In this document: positions 23,495 to 35,480 of the stretch, piece after piece
Layout: every line of letters begins with the position of its first letter
Position numbering within the stretch: the stretch's first letter is position 1
Origin: Boswellia sacra
Lineage: Eukaryota > Streptophyta > Magnoliopsida > Sapindales > Burseraceae
Direction of reading: 5' to 3'
Length of the DNA stretch: 64,000 bases
Assembly (NCBI GenBank): GCA_013180625.2
Contig: SNVD02013674.1
Location: 1-64,000 of the forward strand
Position numbers and translations under genes: made by a program
The notes under the pieces: model-generated
Database searches by the model: none
What the model was told of the DNA's origin: nothing
What the model saw: only the letters and a program-made list of their open reading frames with translations

Positions 23495-23770
23495 ACGAGA
23501 TTTGTCGAGCGTCATCAAGTGTCGAGGGGTTGTGTCGGATCGATTCTTGACATGTCAGATCATCATGTCGAGTGTCTAAGGGTTGTGTTGAGTCTAGAAT
23601 CGAGTGTCGTTTTAGTGCGTCGAGTGGAGTGTCGGATGTAAATTTCGTCAAGTTAGTGTGCCGAGTATATATGTGTCGTGTTAGTCGAGCATTGGTCGTC
23701 ATGCATCGTGAGTCGAGTTGGTTGTCAAGTGTCGAGTGTCTAGCGTTTCGAGTTTTGTCGAATGTTTAGA
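23495..23770 (+). repeat. TCGAGTGT-rich array in left arm leader
   Basis: Irregular copies of gtcgagtgtc and gtgtcgagt between the arm end and the MURA start. The counterpart on the right is at about 32385-32535, shorter. Confidence 0.8.
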
Positions 23771-23850
23771 CAGAATTGTCGTTTTTGCAGCTTTTGTAAG
23801 TAATTTCGTAATGATTTGTTGTCCACGAACTTATATGATATGTCTCTATC

Positions 23851-26680
23851 ATGCAAGAAATAGAAATTTTATGCATACTTATTCTATACAATGGTTCTTG
23901 GACTATGCAATAGAATAGTGGTCGTTTATGCACCGGTGGGAGGGCAAAGCTATTGATAATTCGTAGGTCTGCTACCTATAATGAGTGGGTCGACTATATT
24001 AGTACTAAAATGAGTTAGGATCTTCGTAAGCATGATATGAGTTTAGAGGTTCAATTTGCTTTTAAGGGTGTTTTGCCAAAGTTGACTCATATTGAGACTG
24101 ACAACGATGTTTGTTTCTTTATACAACATTGTTTAGAGGACCAACAGTCATATACACTATTAATTGTTAAAGTTGAAGATAGGGAGAAGCAAAGACAGAG
24201 GTCAGGATCTGATACAGTACGTAAGCGACAAAGATTTTCTTATCCCTCTTTGTTTCACTCAACAAGTGGAAGTAACCAATTAAGTGAGTCCACTCCTCTT
24301 TGTGCACAACCACAATTGAATGATGATGTTGGCATTGAGTTTGAGCAGTATTCAGGACATGTATGGCATGAGTCAGTTAGAATGTTTGTTGAAAATGAAG
24401 AAGGGGTGCCCCCGTTGATGCCATCGAGATTGGTACGTCATCTTAATAGCATTAGAAAGTTTAAGAGTTTAGGTAACATTGATGCTAATAATGCTAGTGA
24501 TGATGTTAATGATGCTGATGGTGATGATGAAGATTACGAAGATAATAATGATGGTAGTGATGATGTTAGTGAGCATGTTGACAATTAGAATGATGATTGC
24601 ACTATTCATATTGAGAATGATGTTGAGGATTTAGATGATTTTATTGTTGATGGCCAGGATATAGATGGTTCACATTTTCATAATGATGAACAGAGGGAGA
24701 TCTTGAATGATGTGAACTAGAATGTGTCGTTTACCGTTCCTTCTCCAATTCACTTCATACCTACTCCTCCACTATACGGACATCGACAAGATCTGGTGTC
24801 AAATAATGAGTTGAGAATGAATGCAAATTGTAGACATGAAGAAGCTAACTTGGGCTCTGAGAATGACAATCGTCGGGCTAATACATTCCTGGTGGATGTC
24901 ATCTATTATGCATTCATCATCCACAGATGGTGATGATGCTTCATCATTTGTAGTTGGCGAGATTGAGGTTGGGGTTGGCAGATGTTTAACAGCAAAACAG
25001 AGCTTCGTGAGAAGTTATCGAATTTGCATTAAGACAGAACTTTCAATTCAAGGTAAGGAACTCTAATACAACAAGGTTTGAGATTGTCTGTAGTGCTAAA
25101 TCTTGTAAATGGCGTTTACGTGCCACAAAGGTAGTCGATTCACATTTATTTCGAGTGAAAAAGTATTAGAACCATCACACATGCTCTGGAGCCGAACTTC
25201 ACCCAAATCACAAACAGGCAACTGCACATGTCATTGGCAAGCATATTAAGAGCAGATTCGTTGAGGCATCGAGAATATATCGTCCAAAGGATATTATGTC
25301 TGATGTTTAGGAGTCAGTGGGTTTTAATATCACATACAACAAGGCATAGAGGGCAAATGAGGCAGCTTTGTAAGAACTTCACGGATCTTATGAGGAATTA
25401 TTCACATTACTCCCTCAGTACATATACATGATTGAGAAAGCAAAACCAGGGACCAAAACTTCTTTAGAAACCAATGGCAACAATCATTTTAGATACTTTT
25501 TCATGAGTATGGGAGTCTCTATTGCTGGATTTGCATCATCAATTAGGCCAGTTATCATAGTTGATAGTTCTTTTTTGAAAGGAAAATATAGAGATACAAT
25601 GTTTTTGGCTTCTTGTATGGATGAAAATAAACAAATATACTGCTTGGCATTTGGAGTTGGGCATTCTGAAATAATGACTCATGGAATTAGTTCATAAGAC
25701 AGTTGCGTGATCATGTTGTGCAAAATGTCTGAGATCTTATTTTCATTTTTGACTGTCAACGTAGTATTGAACGAGCTATTATAGCATTTTTTCCTCATGC
25801 ACTACATGGATTATGCACTCATCATCTGAAAGGTAACTTGAAGGCAACGTTCAAGGACAAGACTTTGTTGGATATATACTACTGAGCTATAAGGAGATAT
25901 CATTGTTCTGATTTCAACTATCATATGAGGTAAATTGAATCGTATATACCAGCAATAGCAACTTATCTTTGAGAGATTAAAGTTGAGAAATAGGCATGTT
26001 CACAGTTTCATGATCGACGGTATAAAATCATGACAACAAATATAGCTGAGTCGATGAACAGTTGCTTATGACACCATCGATTCCTTCCAGTGACATTGTT
26101 AGCCGATTATTTCTGGGCTAACCTGTAGCAATGGTTCTATAAGCATCGATAGTTATTTCCTAACTCGGAATTACATCTCTTATCGTGGGCTAACAAGTTG
26201 ATAGAGGAGCGTTTAAAGGAGGGAGAATGTATGAGGGTTAGTGGTATCTCTCTTACCATGTATGAGGTTAGAGGCAAAAACTATGTTAGCATCGTTGACA
26301 TGCACGCTCGTACATGCACGTGCCAGGTGTTTGATATTGACTAGCTTCCATGTGCACATATATTAGTTATTTGCAAACGTATGAATCTACTGACGTGCCA
26401 TGATTATTGTGCCCATTGGTATATGACTGAAACATTACTACATGCATATGCTTTACCAATTGTTCCTGTTGGAGTTAGTGAAGATTGGATGGTTTTTGAG
26501 GAGGTTCGCAACAGAGTGGTTCTACCACCAGTCATGAGGAGACCAGTCGGTTGTCCTCAGAGGAATCGAATCCCTTCCGTTAGTGAGTCTAGCTCGTCTC
26601 GAACTTGCGGGCGCTGTGAAAGTTCTGGGCATAATCCTCAAACTTGTCGAAACCCAATTCCATTTTATGATAGGGGATGA
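23851..26680 (+). pseudogene. MURA (MuDR-type) transposase, broken
   Basis: The N-terminal region is LEVQFAFKGV with DNDVCFFIQHC (about 24043-24140). An acidic stretch rich in Asp, Asn and Glu lies at 24480-24590. The MuDR DNA-binding zinc domain holds CSAKSCKWRLRATKV (about 25090). The catalytic core holds VDSSFLKGKYRD (first Asp, about 25560) and FIFDCQRSIERAI with HGLCTHHLKGN (second Asp, about 25750-25840). The SWIM zinc finger CTCQVFDID-stop-LPCAH lies at about 26320-26360, and a C-terminal CCHC knuckle CGRCESSGHNPQTC near 26610. At least ten stops or frameshifts break it. Its role would be cutting and joining transposon ends in the nucleus; this copy is dead. Confidence 0.92.
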
Positions 26681-26699
26681 TGTCTACCAAATGTAGGCA

Positions 26700-26970
26700 A
26701 TGAGTTATTTTGTCTATGTAATATTATTTGTTTGCTGTAAGTGAAGTAGTATATTTATTGTATTCCAATTTGTGGCTTGTTCAAATTAATAACTTTCGTA
26801 TATGTGATTTTGTCATTGTATAAAGCATCCATATATCAAACATTCATTTACGTGCTTCGTCAATGTATGTAACATTAATGTTTTAAACACGAATTTATGT
26901 GCTTTTTCATTAAACTAAATATTCATGTATGAGATTCTCCTGTATGTGCTTTGTCTAGGTATGAAACATT
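26700..26970. other. AT-rich spacer after MURA
   Basis: No coding frame. Several gtatgaaacatt / tttatgtgctttgtc-like units recur about every 60-70 bp, a weak degenerate repeat. The inverted inner arm starts immediately afterwards. Confidence 0.4.
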
Positions 26971-26974
26971 GATT

Positions 26975-28105
26975 TATGAGTATAAAGCCTTCATTTGATA
27001 CAGCAACTCTTATTTGATGTCGTAGCCTAAGAATACTTAGCTGAAAAGTTTAATTAATTGTTTAGGTGACTATAACTCCAAAAGTAACATCAACGAAATA
27101 TGCATGAAAAACATGTGCAACAATACAAAAAATGTCAGTATATAATAAAGTGTAAATATCCACAAACTATCTACCCAAAAAAATATGTAATTATACATAA
27201 TATATACATGACACGAAATCATGGTATAGTCATGCTAGGTTGCTGCTCAACCTCTGCTGAATCAACGTCGCCATGTGCAATGATGGTCAGAACATCTGTT
27301 GACACAACATCAACAGTCCCTGTGGTGGTTGTAACATCGAGAGGCACAATATCTGCAGGCATTTTGAAGGCCATAACCTCTGCAGGCACTGTGATGGTCA
27401 TGGCTGCCTCCTCTGCCTGTGGATGAACGCAATTAACCCAAAGCTATACTGCCATTCTCTCCCGTTGGCATTTGTCCGTGAATGCCTTAATGGCTGTGAA
27501 TGGAACACCCCCTGCTAAGAACTCGATGCACTTCAAATAGTACACGCCACATGCTCCTCCCCCAGCCTCCTACTGTAGAACCTCTATCTCATCCTCGATA
27601 CGCATAATGTTGTATGGGGTTACGGGATAGTCAGGAATACCGTAAACATCATTAACACCATATGGGGTATCAACTCAACCAGGCACTAGACTATCTCTTT
27701 GACTGTATCAGTGGAACTATACGCAACACATGAGTCATATATGATAACATCACGACGATTCAAATCCACCTCGGCTGCCACACAATGATTGTCGCCGATG
27801 TTAACAGGAACATAGAGCTGAAAAGGAAATTAACACCATGGAAATCGATCACAACATTTCAAATAAAAGGGCACATACTCACTCTTTGCATATAAATGTA
27901 CTCATCTTGTCCACATCAACCCGTGGTCTTCCAACGAGGGGCATTTTTCCCAAGACAAACTGTACCATATCGGCCTCGTTCACCCAGTTAATGTCGTCTA
28001 GTCTGTCCGAGTATTGTTCCCACAATGACTTCACTTTCAACTGTAATTTCATGAGTTTGGTTAATGCATTTGAGGAATCAGAAAGTAATTACAAATTCAG
28101 ATGTT
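26975..28105 (-). pseudogene. Inverted copy of the Ulp1-like protease gene, 3' part
   Basis: On the minus strand this repeats the last exons and 3' flank of the gene at 28105-31190. LYVPVNIGDNHCVAAEVDL starts at about 27820, then IIYDSCVAYSST, then GGACGVYYLKCIEFLAGG near 27550, then the C-terminal tail ending at about 27230. The His of the C48 triad is present here (NH), but the following residue is Cys instead of the usual Trp. The DxxC and Cys motifs are visible. Stops interrupt it. The matching intron and exon order shows it is a fold-back duplicate, not an independent gene. Confidence 0.83.
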
Positions 28106-31100
28106 TGAATCTGAATATTGACTGTGTTGAATCGTGCCCTTTGTTGGTTACATACTTTGAGGGTGAGGACATGGAGCTCAAGGAATTCTGTGGGAGACTT
28201 CACAAATTGAATATGTCAGCTATGCTAGACGAGGATGTTGTGAAGCTGGCCTTGTATTATGTGCTGGAGTGTTTTTTCATGGCACGGGATTGATGCCAAC
28301 TTTTCTCCCATGTGTGGTCGAATTTTGTCAACACATTGGATAATTTTAACAATTATCCATAGGGTTCGGTATCTTTTGATAAGACACTTAAAGGAATGAA
28401 AAACGCTTTGGACGGGAGGTTAGAAAAATATAAGAAGCGAGCCCAAGCCAAGACGAAGGACGTAGAGAAATATATCTTAGAAGGATGCCCTTACGCTATT
28501 TAGGTACATACTGCAAAACAAGTGTGTTGACGTATTTATTATTTGCTTTTGCATACAAATTTAAATACATAGTGTCACTAAATAACCCTTATGTTATTCA
28601 AGTTTGGTTTTAAGAGGCCGTATCGTACATTGGCACGACATATGGGTGAGTGGGCAAGGACTTAGAGGGGAGGATACCGAACTTGTTGAAGTGGAGATGA
28701 AGAAGTCCCCATCAAAGGACATCGTCAAACGTGATGTCCTGCTGGTTAGGAGGCAGGTATTTAAGGTTTCCCTGTCTTATGAACTTTTTCTTGTTTTGGG
28801 TCACAACAAATCATTGCTTCATTTGATGGATTATTTGTTGATGTAGGCCCGTCCACTCATCATTTTGGAGCCATCTTAGGCGGAGCAAAAGACACATTGG
28901 TATATGAGGCTCGCTGAAGTAGTTGGCATCCAGAGAGGTGCATATGTAGCCTGGGCGACATCTGTGGATGCTCCATTATTGCCCGATGAGAGGATTGAGC
29001 CACTTCCGATAGAGGTTCCATCAGCTCCACCTCCTGCTGGTCAGAGTTCCCCTATTAGACCTGATGTGAGGCCAGTCAGAGACACATCCAGTCTTGCAGG
29101 TGATGTCTGTATGCGGTCTCTGTTGCCTTCTTCCCCTATTTGTCCTACACGTCCAGCATAAGAGAGTCACGGTCATGAGGATCCATCCGAAACCCATCTC
29201 GCTGGAAATAATCCCGTCGATAGGCCTGACGTGGGGATAGACATAGGAACAGTCAGTCATCCCATCAGTCCTACACCAAAGACGTTTAATAGCTATGGTC
29301 TTGCAAGCGATTCGATTTCGCCGTCGGGTCGTATGTGATATTTTCCCTCCTGTACACGATGTTCCTCCAAGCCTAAAGGTATGTACTGAGAATTTACATT
29401 CGTATACTTATCCGTTTACATTTGCTACTTGGTTGGTTTATGAAGGTGATTGTTAATAATGATATACAGGTGCAGCCAGTCCATGATAAGTTCCAAAGCA
29501 TAGTTCTGCATGAGTTTGCATTGTTAAGGGCGGAGAACAAGGAAATGTTAGAAGAGATAGTTCTTCTGAGTAAGGCTGTTGTGCTACTGGGTGGCCACTT
29601 CGAATACGCTGACACGGTACGTTACACAAGTTAGAAAACAGATTTTGTGATTTCCACGCTTAACCTGACATTAAGGTTTGCTTTAATACAGGATTCGACT
29701 GGAGGTACGGGCAATGACGGTGAAGGTCAATAGCCAACTGAACCTGAACCCGTGGACACAAGTGTTCGTGCCGCTGATGCTCCTCCCACGGGCTTTGTTT
29801 CGCGTCGAGGTCGTCGGCTACTTCGGGGAAAGCATAAGCAGAGCCCCTTTGTCAGTTCACCAGGTAGGAAGAGGGCAAGGATTGAGCCACAGTAGAAAGC
29901 CTAGACGATCAGCATGTACAGCCAGAGGCCTCAATTGTTTAGCCTGCAGAGAGACCAGATCAGCAGCCCCTTGAGGATACAGACATCGGTCTCATCTTAT
30001 GGACTCAGGTTTCATTATTTGACCCATGTGCCCCATAGCAACTATTGATGTTGAGGCCTTCGATGCATGGCTAGGGGACGATGAGGGTGATATTGAATTG
30101 GGCGTCTGCGTCGCTGATCGTAGGTTCTTTAAGACGTTGCTGAGGCCTTCAGAGTGGCTTACATCTAAGGTTGTTTAAGTCCTTCTCATCTCCTCCATTA
30201 TTGTAATATACATTTCTAATTATTATTGATAACTATTATTATATTAAGCATATGGATAGCTACTTGTGGATGCTACATTGCAGAGCTCGCAATATGGGGC
30301 CATTTGGTGCCCAGAGGTCTACTTTACTAGACACCGCTCTCTGGGTACGTATCTGACAAACATCTGAATTTATAGTTAATTTTTGATTCTTTCAATGCGC
30401 TAACTGAACTCATGAAAATTGCAATTGAAAATGTAGTCGTCGTGGGCACAATACTTGGACAGACTAGATGACATTAACTGGGTGAACGAGGCTGATATGA
30501 TCAAGTTTGTCCTGGGAGAGCTGCCCCTCATTGGAAGAACATGGTCGATGTGGACAGGGTGAGTACATTTATTGTCAAAGAGTTAGTATGTGCCATTTTA
30601 TTTGAAATGTTATCATCGATTTCCATATTGTCAATTTCCTTTTTAGCTCTATGTCCCTGTTAACATCAGAGGCGATTACTGGGTGGCAGCCGAGGTGATT
30701 TGAATCATCGTGACATTGTCATATATGACTTATGTGTTGGCCACAGCTTCACAGACACAGTAAGAGAGACAGTCCGGTGCCTGACTGAGTTGATACCACA
30801 TATGGTGTCCATAGATGTTTACGGTATTTCTGACTACCGTCCAACCTTATACGACATTATGTGCATTGAGATGAGACCTAGGTGCCATAGCAGGAGGCTA
30901 GGGGAGGAGCATGCGGCGTGTTTTGTTTGAAGTACATCGAGTTCTTAATAGGGGGCGTTCCATTGACAACCATTAAGCATTCACGGAAGAATGCCAACGG
31001 GAGAGAATGACGATACAACTTTGGGTTAATTGCATTTATCCATAGGCAGAGGAGGCCGCCACGATCGTCACAGCACTTGTCGAGGTTAGGGCCTTGACAG

Positions 31101-31190
31101 GGCCTGCAGATGTTATGTCAGCGGATGTTCAGACCACCATTGGGCATGCCGACGTTGATTCAATGGAGGTTGAGTAGCATCCCAGCATGA
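28105..31190 (+). pseudogene. DUF1985-Ulp1 (C48 peptidase) gene carried by the MULE, broken
   Basis: The first coding part (28105-28510) matches plant DUF1985 proteins: MELKEFCGRLHKLNMS, VVKLALYYVLECFFMARD, then SVSFDKTLKGMKNALDGRLE in another frame. A low-complexity Pro/Ser linker (28980-29160) and a short helical block (FQSIVLHEFALLRAENKEM, 29480-29545) follow. The C48 catalytic part starts at about 30060 with WLGDDEGDIELGVCVADRRF and HMDSYLWMLHCRARNMGP, with introns marked by gtacgt (30336) and gtgagt (30558). The His position reads GDYWV, so the catalytic His is Tyr. Asp is in IYDLCV, and Cys in GGACGVFCLKYIEFL (about 30904). Stops and shifts are frequent. Family role: SUMO-processing-like protease, widespread in plant MULEs; this copy is inactive. 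Confidence 0.85.
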
Positions 31191-31740
31191 TTATCCCATG
31201 ATTTCGTGTCATGTATATATTTTGTATAGTTACACATTTTTTTGGGTAGATAGTTTGTGGATATTTACACATTATTATATAGTGACATCTTTTGTATAGT
31301 CGCACATGTTTTTCATGTATAGTGGTACGAAAACTTGTAAATACATATTTTTTCGGATGTACTAGTATATGCGTATACCTCGTCTCATTACACTCACACA
31401 TGAATGTTTTAGTCACAACATACGTATGTTTTATACATTGCCAAAGCACATAATTTCGGGTCTCATACATTGCCGTAAATAGAGTCTAATGCCCATCATA
31501 TATAAGAATTCTTTCACCTAAGTATTTCTCCTTGTAACGGCAAGTGCGCTCCGTGATCATATCTCTGTTGATCTTCATTGATGTTACTTCTAGAGTTATA
31601 GTCATCTAAACAATTAATAAATACTTTTTAGTTAAGCATTCTTAGGCTAAGACATCAAATGAGAGTTGTTGCATCAACGTTTTATAAGTATTTTTTGTAA
31701 AGCATAGTACAACTAATATGAATTTGAACGGTTACTGTTT
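30360..31740 (-). repeat. Inner inverted arm, right copy
   Basis: Reverse-complement match to about 26975-28105, including exon, intron and 3' flank (for example tgacacgaaatcatgg against ccatgatttcgtgtca). At the outer side it passes directly into the inverted MURA 5' end, skipping the rest of MURA. Confidence 0.82.
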
Positions 31741-31744
31741 AGTT

Positions 31745-32284
31745 TCCCGTTTCAACTAACACTGCCAACTAACTCATGCCCTACATACCCTAAATTCTAC
31801 TCAAACTCAATGCCAACGTCATCATTCAATTATGGTTGTGCACAAATAGGAGTGGACTCACTTAATTGGTTGCTTCCACTTGCTGAACAAAACAAAGAGG
31901 GATGAGAAGATCTTTGTCGCCTACGATTATATCAGATTCTAACCTCTATCTTTACTTCTTCCTATCTTCAACTTTAATAATTAATAGTGTATATGATTGT
32001 TGGTCCTCCAAACAATGTGTTATAAAGAAACAAACATCGTTGTCAGTCTCAATAGGAGTCGGCATTGGCGGAACACCCTTAAAAGCAAATTGAACCTCTA
32101 AACTTATGTCATGCTTACGAAGATCCCAACCCATTTTAGTAATAATACAGTCAACCAACTCATTATAGGTAGCAGACCTACGAATTATCAAAGGCTTTGC
32201 CCTTCCATCAGTGTATAAATAATCATCATTCTCTTGCATAGTCCAAGAACCGTTGTATAAAATACGTATGCGTGAGGTTTCCAT
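31745..32284 (-). pseudogene. Second MURA 5' end in right arm (N-terminal fragment)
   Basis: A 110-codon open frame starts at ATG 32284 and reads ILYNGSWTMQENDDYLYTDG, then LEVQFAFKGVPPMP and NDVCFFITHCLEDQQ. It matches the left MURA N-terminus but keeps an intact start and frame where the left copy has a stop (WTMQ-stop). Past about 31950 the acidic region is only partly retained. Zinc-binding, catalytic and SWIM domains are missing. Confidence 0.85.
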
Positions 32285-32991
32285 TTCTTACATGATAGAG
32301 ACAAATCATATAAGCCTGTGGACAAAAAATAATTATAAAATTGCTTACAAAAGCCACAAAAACAATATTTCTGCCTAAACACTCAACGAAACTCGACAAT
32401 GTATACTTGAAACATGAACTTGATGAAATTTACATTCGACACTCGTCACGTTTGGCACTCCACTCAACACACTAACATGGCACTCGATCCTAGACTCGAC
32501 ACAACCCCTCGACACTCGATGACGCTTTACAAATCTCGTGTTCTTCCCTGTCAATTGCGATACCATATTTTCTCACAATGATTGCCAATTTCTAGAAAAT
32601 TTTGACAAAAATCGCACTATCTCTAACCTTAATTAACATACATATCCCTATTTTAAACTACATAATGTGGTTGATAGCTATCAAAACAATAAATAACGAA
32701 AACATTACAACCTATTGAAATTTTCATGCCATTTAGAGATAGATTCGGGAAAATTTTTCTTACCTTGTTGCTCAGCTTCAGCTATTGAAGATTGTTTTGG
32801 ACAGTGATGTGTATGAAAAAGTGACTGGTTTCTTTGTTTTGTTTACTTCTTTTTTCTTTTCTAAATTCAATTACATAAGGGTAAGGGTATTTTACTTATT
32901 TTCTTAACAATGTGTCTACGGCATGAAAATTTTTCAGGATGTGTCCAAATTTCACTAAGGGCCCTAATTCTGTGCATTTTTTTTATTTTCC
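31745..32991 (-). repeat. Right outer inverted arm of the MULE
   Basis: Mirrors 22455-24400 without the 600-bp extra stretch. The TCGAGTGT array here (32385-32535) is shorter than the left one. Confidence 0.85.
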
Positions 32992-33119
32992 CTTATTAAT
33001 TCCCCTAAATATAATTATAAAGCTTAAATAAAACAATTAAAGAGCGAGTATATTATGCAAATATCTAAACTTAAATTTGTAATACAATTATCTTTTTTAT
33101 TAAAAATTATAATTGAGTC

Positions 33120-34110
33120 TGAGAGTTCTGGAGGTATTTAGTTATAAACGATATAACAGTACGCTGTAATGTAAATTGGCATAGGAGGATTTTTACATGG
33201 TTCGGTTATAAAAACCTACGTCCAGGATAGCTTTAGAGTTGCAATTCACTATACTCTTGTTTGTATAATCTTTATGACCTTTTATAGTTCTGACTCACTC
33301 TCACACACTGACCTAATATTTGACAAACAGAATCTTTGCAAAGATCATAAACCCTAGTAACACTGCCCACTCTCTGTCGCAGATAACTTAATAGAACACT
33401 TTTAAGTTAGATATAACAGCTGACGTCTGATGTAGAATTACATAAATACTCTACCCGTAAGTTATCCCAAGTGTCTACTAACTCACGTAGACTGAAACAA
33501 CAACACATGTACGATTTCTACCACTCATACATGAATTAAAAGACTCAAAGAATCAAATCAAAGAAGACATTTCTTTTGCGTTGAAGCTTTCTTGATTGTT
33601 GGAATGTCAAGACATAAACTCTCTCACAAAAACACACTTAATTTAGCTAATCCGCAAATCTCTTAATTACCACGTCATTAGCTGCCTGAAAAGCCTTGTA
33701 AATATATAGTGAGAGGTCTGATTGAAATCTCCTAGAAATCCTATAAAAATTCTAATCAAAGTCATATTAGGATTAGGAGAAATAAAATAGGAAGTAATAT
33801 AATTAAATTCCAAAAGGAATTAGGACAAATAAATATTCTCCTATTCTAATTAGGATACAAGTTATTATATCCTAAATATAAACAAACTCCAAAAGGAATT
33901 AGGACGAATAAATATTCTCCTATTCTAATTAGGATACAAGATATTATATCCTAATCTAAAGAGATATTTATTACAAATCAAATACTTCCTAAAATATAAT
34001 TCTAGAAAAATTAGAATAGAAATAAAAATAATATTCTTATTTTATCACAAGTTGATCAAAACTTATTACGTGCATAGCACATGCATATATAGTAGACTTT
34101 GACACCAACA
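33120..34110 (-). repeat. 3' LTR of the SIRE-type element
   Basis: 991 bp with TG...CA ends. It matches the other LTR closely, but a 79-bp segment starting ccaaaaggaattaggac (33810) is repeated at 33889. This exactly accounts for its extra length. Confidence 0.93.
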
Positions 34111-34125
34111 ATCTCCCCCTTTTTG
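34111..34125 (-). other. Polypurine tract
   Basis: The minus strand reads aaaaagggggagat directly before the 3' LTR start TGTTGGTG at 34110. Confidence 0.85.
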
Positions 34126-35480
34126 GCAACTTGTGATGAAAACACCAAACTGTTCCTCATAACAGAACACTGTCATAATAAGTATATCCTGCAATCAAAA
34201 TGACTTTGTCAAACTGATCAAGCAACATACTTTAATCAATTCATGATCAGAGCAAAAACATCCAAGCAAAACATTCATCAACGTAAGATATCTTGAATGC
34301 ACACATAAATCAAATATAAGAAGTTCGTCTTACTCCCCCTTACTACTTACTTACATCCCTTGAGAAATAAGCAACAAACAAATATAAACAAAACAGAAGT
34401 AAGTAACCAAAGTTATATCAGACATAATAAAAAGATCAGAAATCATAAAACCTCCTCTTGATCTCCCCTTTGACTTCAGCACAAGTGCTAAAAGCACTTA
34501 ACGAAGTCTTGAAGACTTTCTAAGTCTGTCGGTATTCTTGTTGCGTCAGAGATAACTGAATGCTGTCACTCTTATTGTAACTGGAATCGCTGTGAGAAGA
34601 TGAAGAACTGGTGGATTTTGTCGAACTAGTTGCGGTCGCCATGGTTAGGATTACTAGTCTGCAGAAAAAATTTCCAGAACCGGAAGAGTGAAGCAAGATG
34701 CGCGACAGGGAAGAAACTGTTGTGGGAGCATGGAATGAATAGGAGAAGCCCAAAACCGATTCGTAACATACGAGGCCAAATTTAAAAACAATTTTGTTTT
34801 TAACAAAAAATTAATGTCAAATCTATTTCCAAAACTGTTTCATAACTGACATTTATGGACAGAAATTCAAATTTGATTCCAATTTGAATAAGGAACTCTA
34901 ATAGAATTAGGATTCCCGTCACTGAAACTTCTCCCCCTCAATTCAATAATGCTGACATGATATTTTGGACACATGGACACATAAGAAAATCAAATTTCAG
35001 ATAAGCACAAAGACCACCGTATGTTATGAAAAATGTAACAGAACATAGTTAAAAATAACATAACAACAATATCTGAACATCATATGAATCATTCTAAGAA
35101 AGCATATTCAAGAGCTGTTTTATTTTCTTTTAAATATTTCATCACTTAATCCAATTGAGTGATCAACTTGAGCATGCTTCTTACACACACAAAAGTTAGT
35201 CTCAATGTAAATTTGCTAAATAATACAGTAGCTTTCACACATGTATAGAGGTAGCCCTTTTCCATTTAAGTGGTTGACCTCACCATATTTCCCAGATACA
35301 ATAAAGTTACTCTCAATGGATGGCTTTCACTTATCATATACTGGTAGCCCTTTCTGTATTTTTCATTTTTAAATCAGTATTTAATTATTCATACAATTTT
35401 TTATATCACAGCTCACACATGCTTAACTAGAAGAAAACTTATGATATTGCAGATACAATTAACATAACAGTAAGTAGTGT
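34126..35480 (-). other. Region between RNase H and 3' LTR (env-like position)
   Basis: SIRE elements often carry an extra, sometimes envelope-like, reading frame here. In this copy only a short Ser-rich frame (34753-34520) is seen, with TSSSSSHSDSSYNKSDSI. No membrane segment was recognised, so no envelope gene is claimed. Confidence 0.5.

Larger units (their letters stand above)
22455..24400 (+). repeat. Left outer inverted arm of the MULE
   Basis: Matches the complement of about 31745-32991. Anchors include tctaaccttag...catatccctattttaa and ttgaagctgagcaacaagg on both sides. The arm covers the untranslated leader and the first part of MURA. It holds an extra stretch at about 22605-23205 not present in the right arm. 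Confidence 0.85.
22455..32991. mobile_element. Mutator-like element (MULE) with long inverted arms, carrying MURA and DUF1985-Ulp1 remnants
   Basis: The left end starts ggggataattgaaaaaat at about 22455 and the right end is the complement of gggaaaataaaaaaaat at about 32991. The shared cacagaattaggg-type sequence and the taccatagacac / gccgtagacac block confirm inverted ends. The inverted arms are not simple terminal repeats: they run to about 28105 on the left and back to about 30360 on the right, with gaps. Inside are a broken MURA transposase on the plus strand, an inverted copy of the protease gene's 3' part, a DUF1985-Ulp1 gene on the plus strand, and a second MURA 5' end on the minus strand. 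No clean 9-bp target duplication was found. MULEs carrying Ulp1-like genes are an established plant class (Kaonashi/KI type); the fold-back arrangement is read here directly. Confidence 0.85.

Noticed and set aside
23439..23702. 87-codon minus-strand frame rich in Thr, Arg and His
   Set aside because: It is a translation of the TCGAGTGT array. The frames at 8113-8808 and 14698-15247 are of the same kind.
27838..28293. 151-codon plus-strand open frame taken as one gene
   Set aside because: Its first two thirds are antisense to the inverted Ulp1-like exon and intron; only the part after about 28105 matches DUF1985.
22441..33000. 9-bp target duplication of the large MULE
   Set aside because: The flanks attgatttt and ttattaatt do not match well enough to claim one.
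34520..34753. Possible envelope gene of the SIRE element
   Set aside because: Ser-rich, short, no signal or membrane segment; it may be only a remnant.
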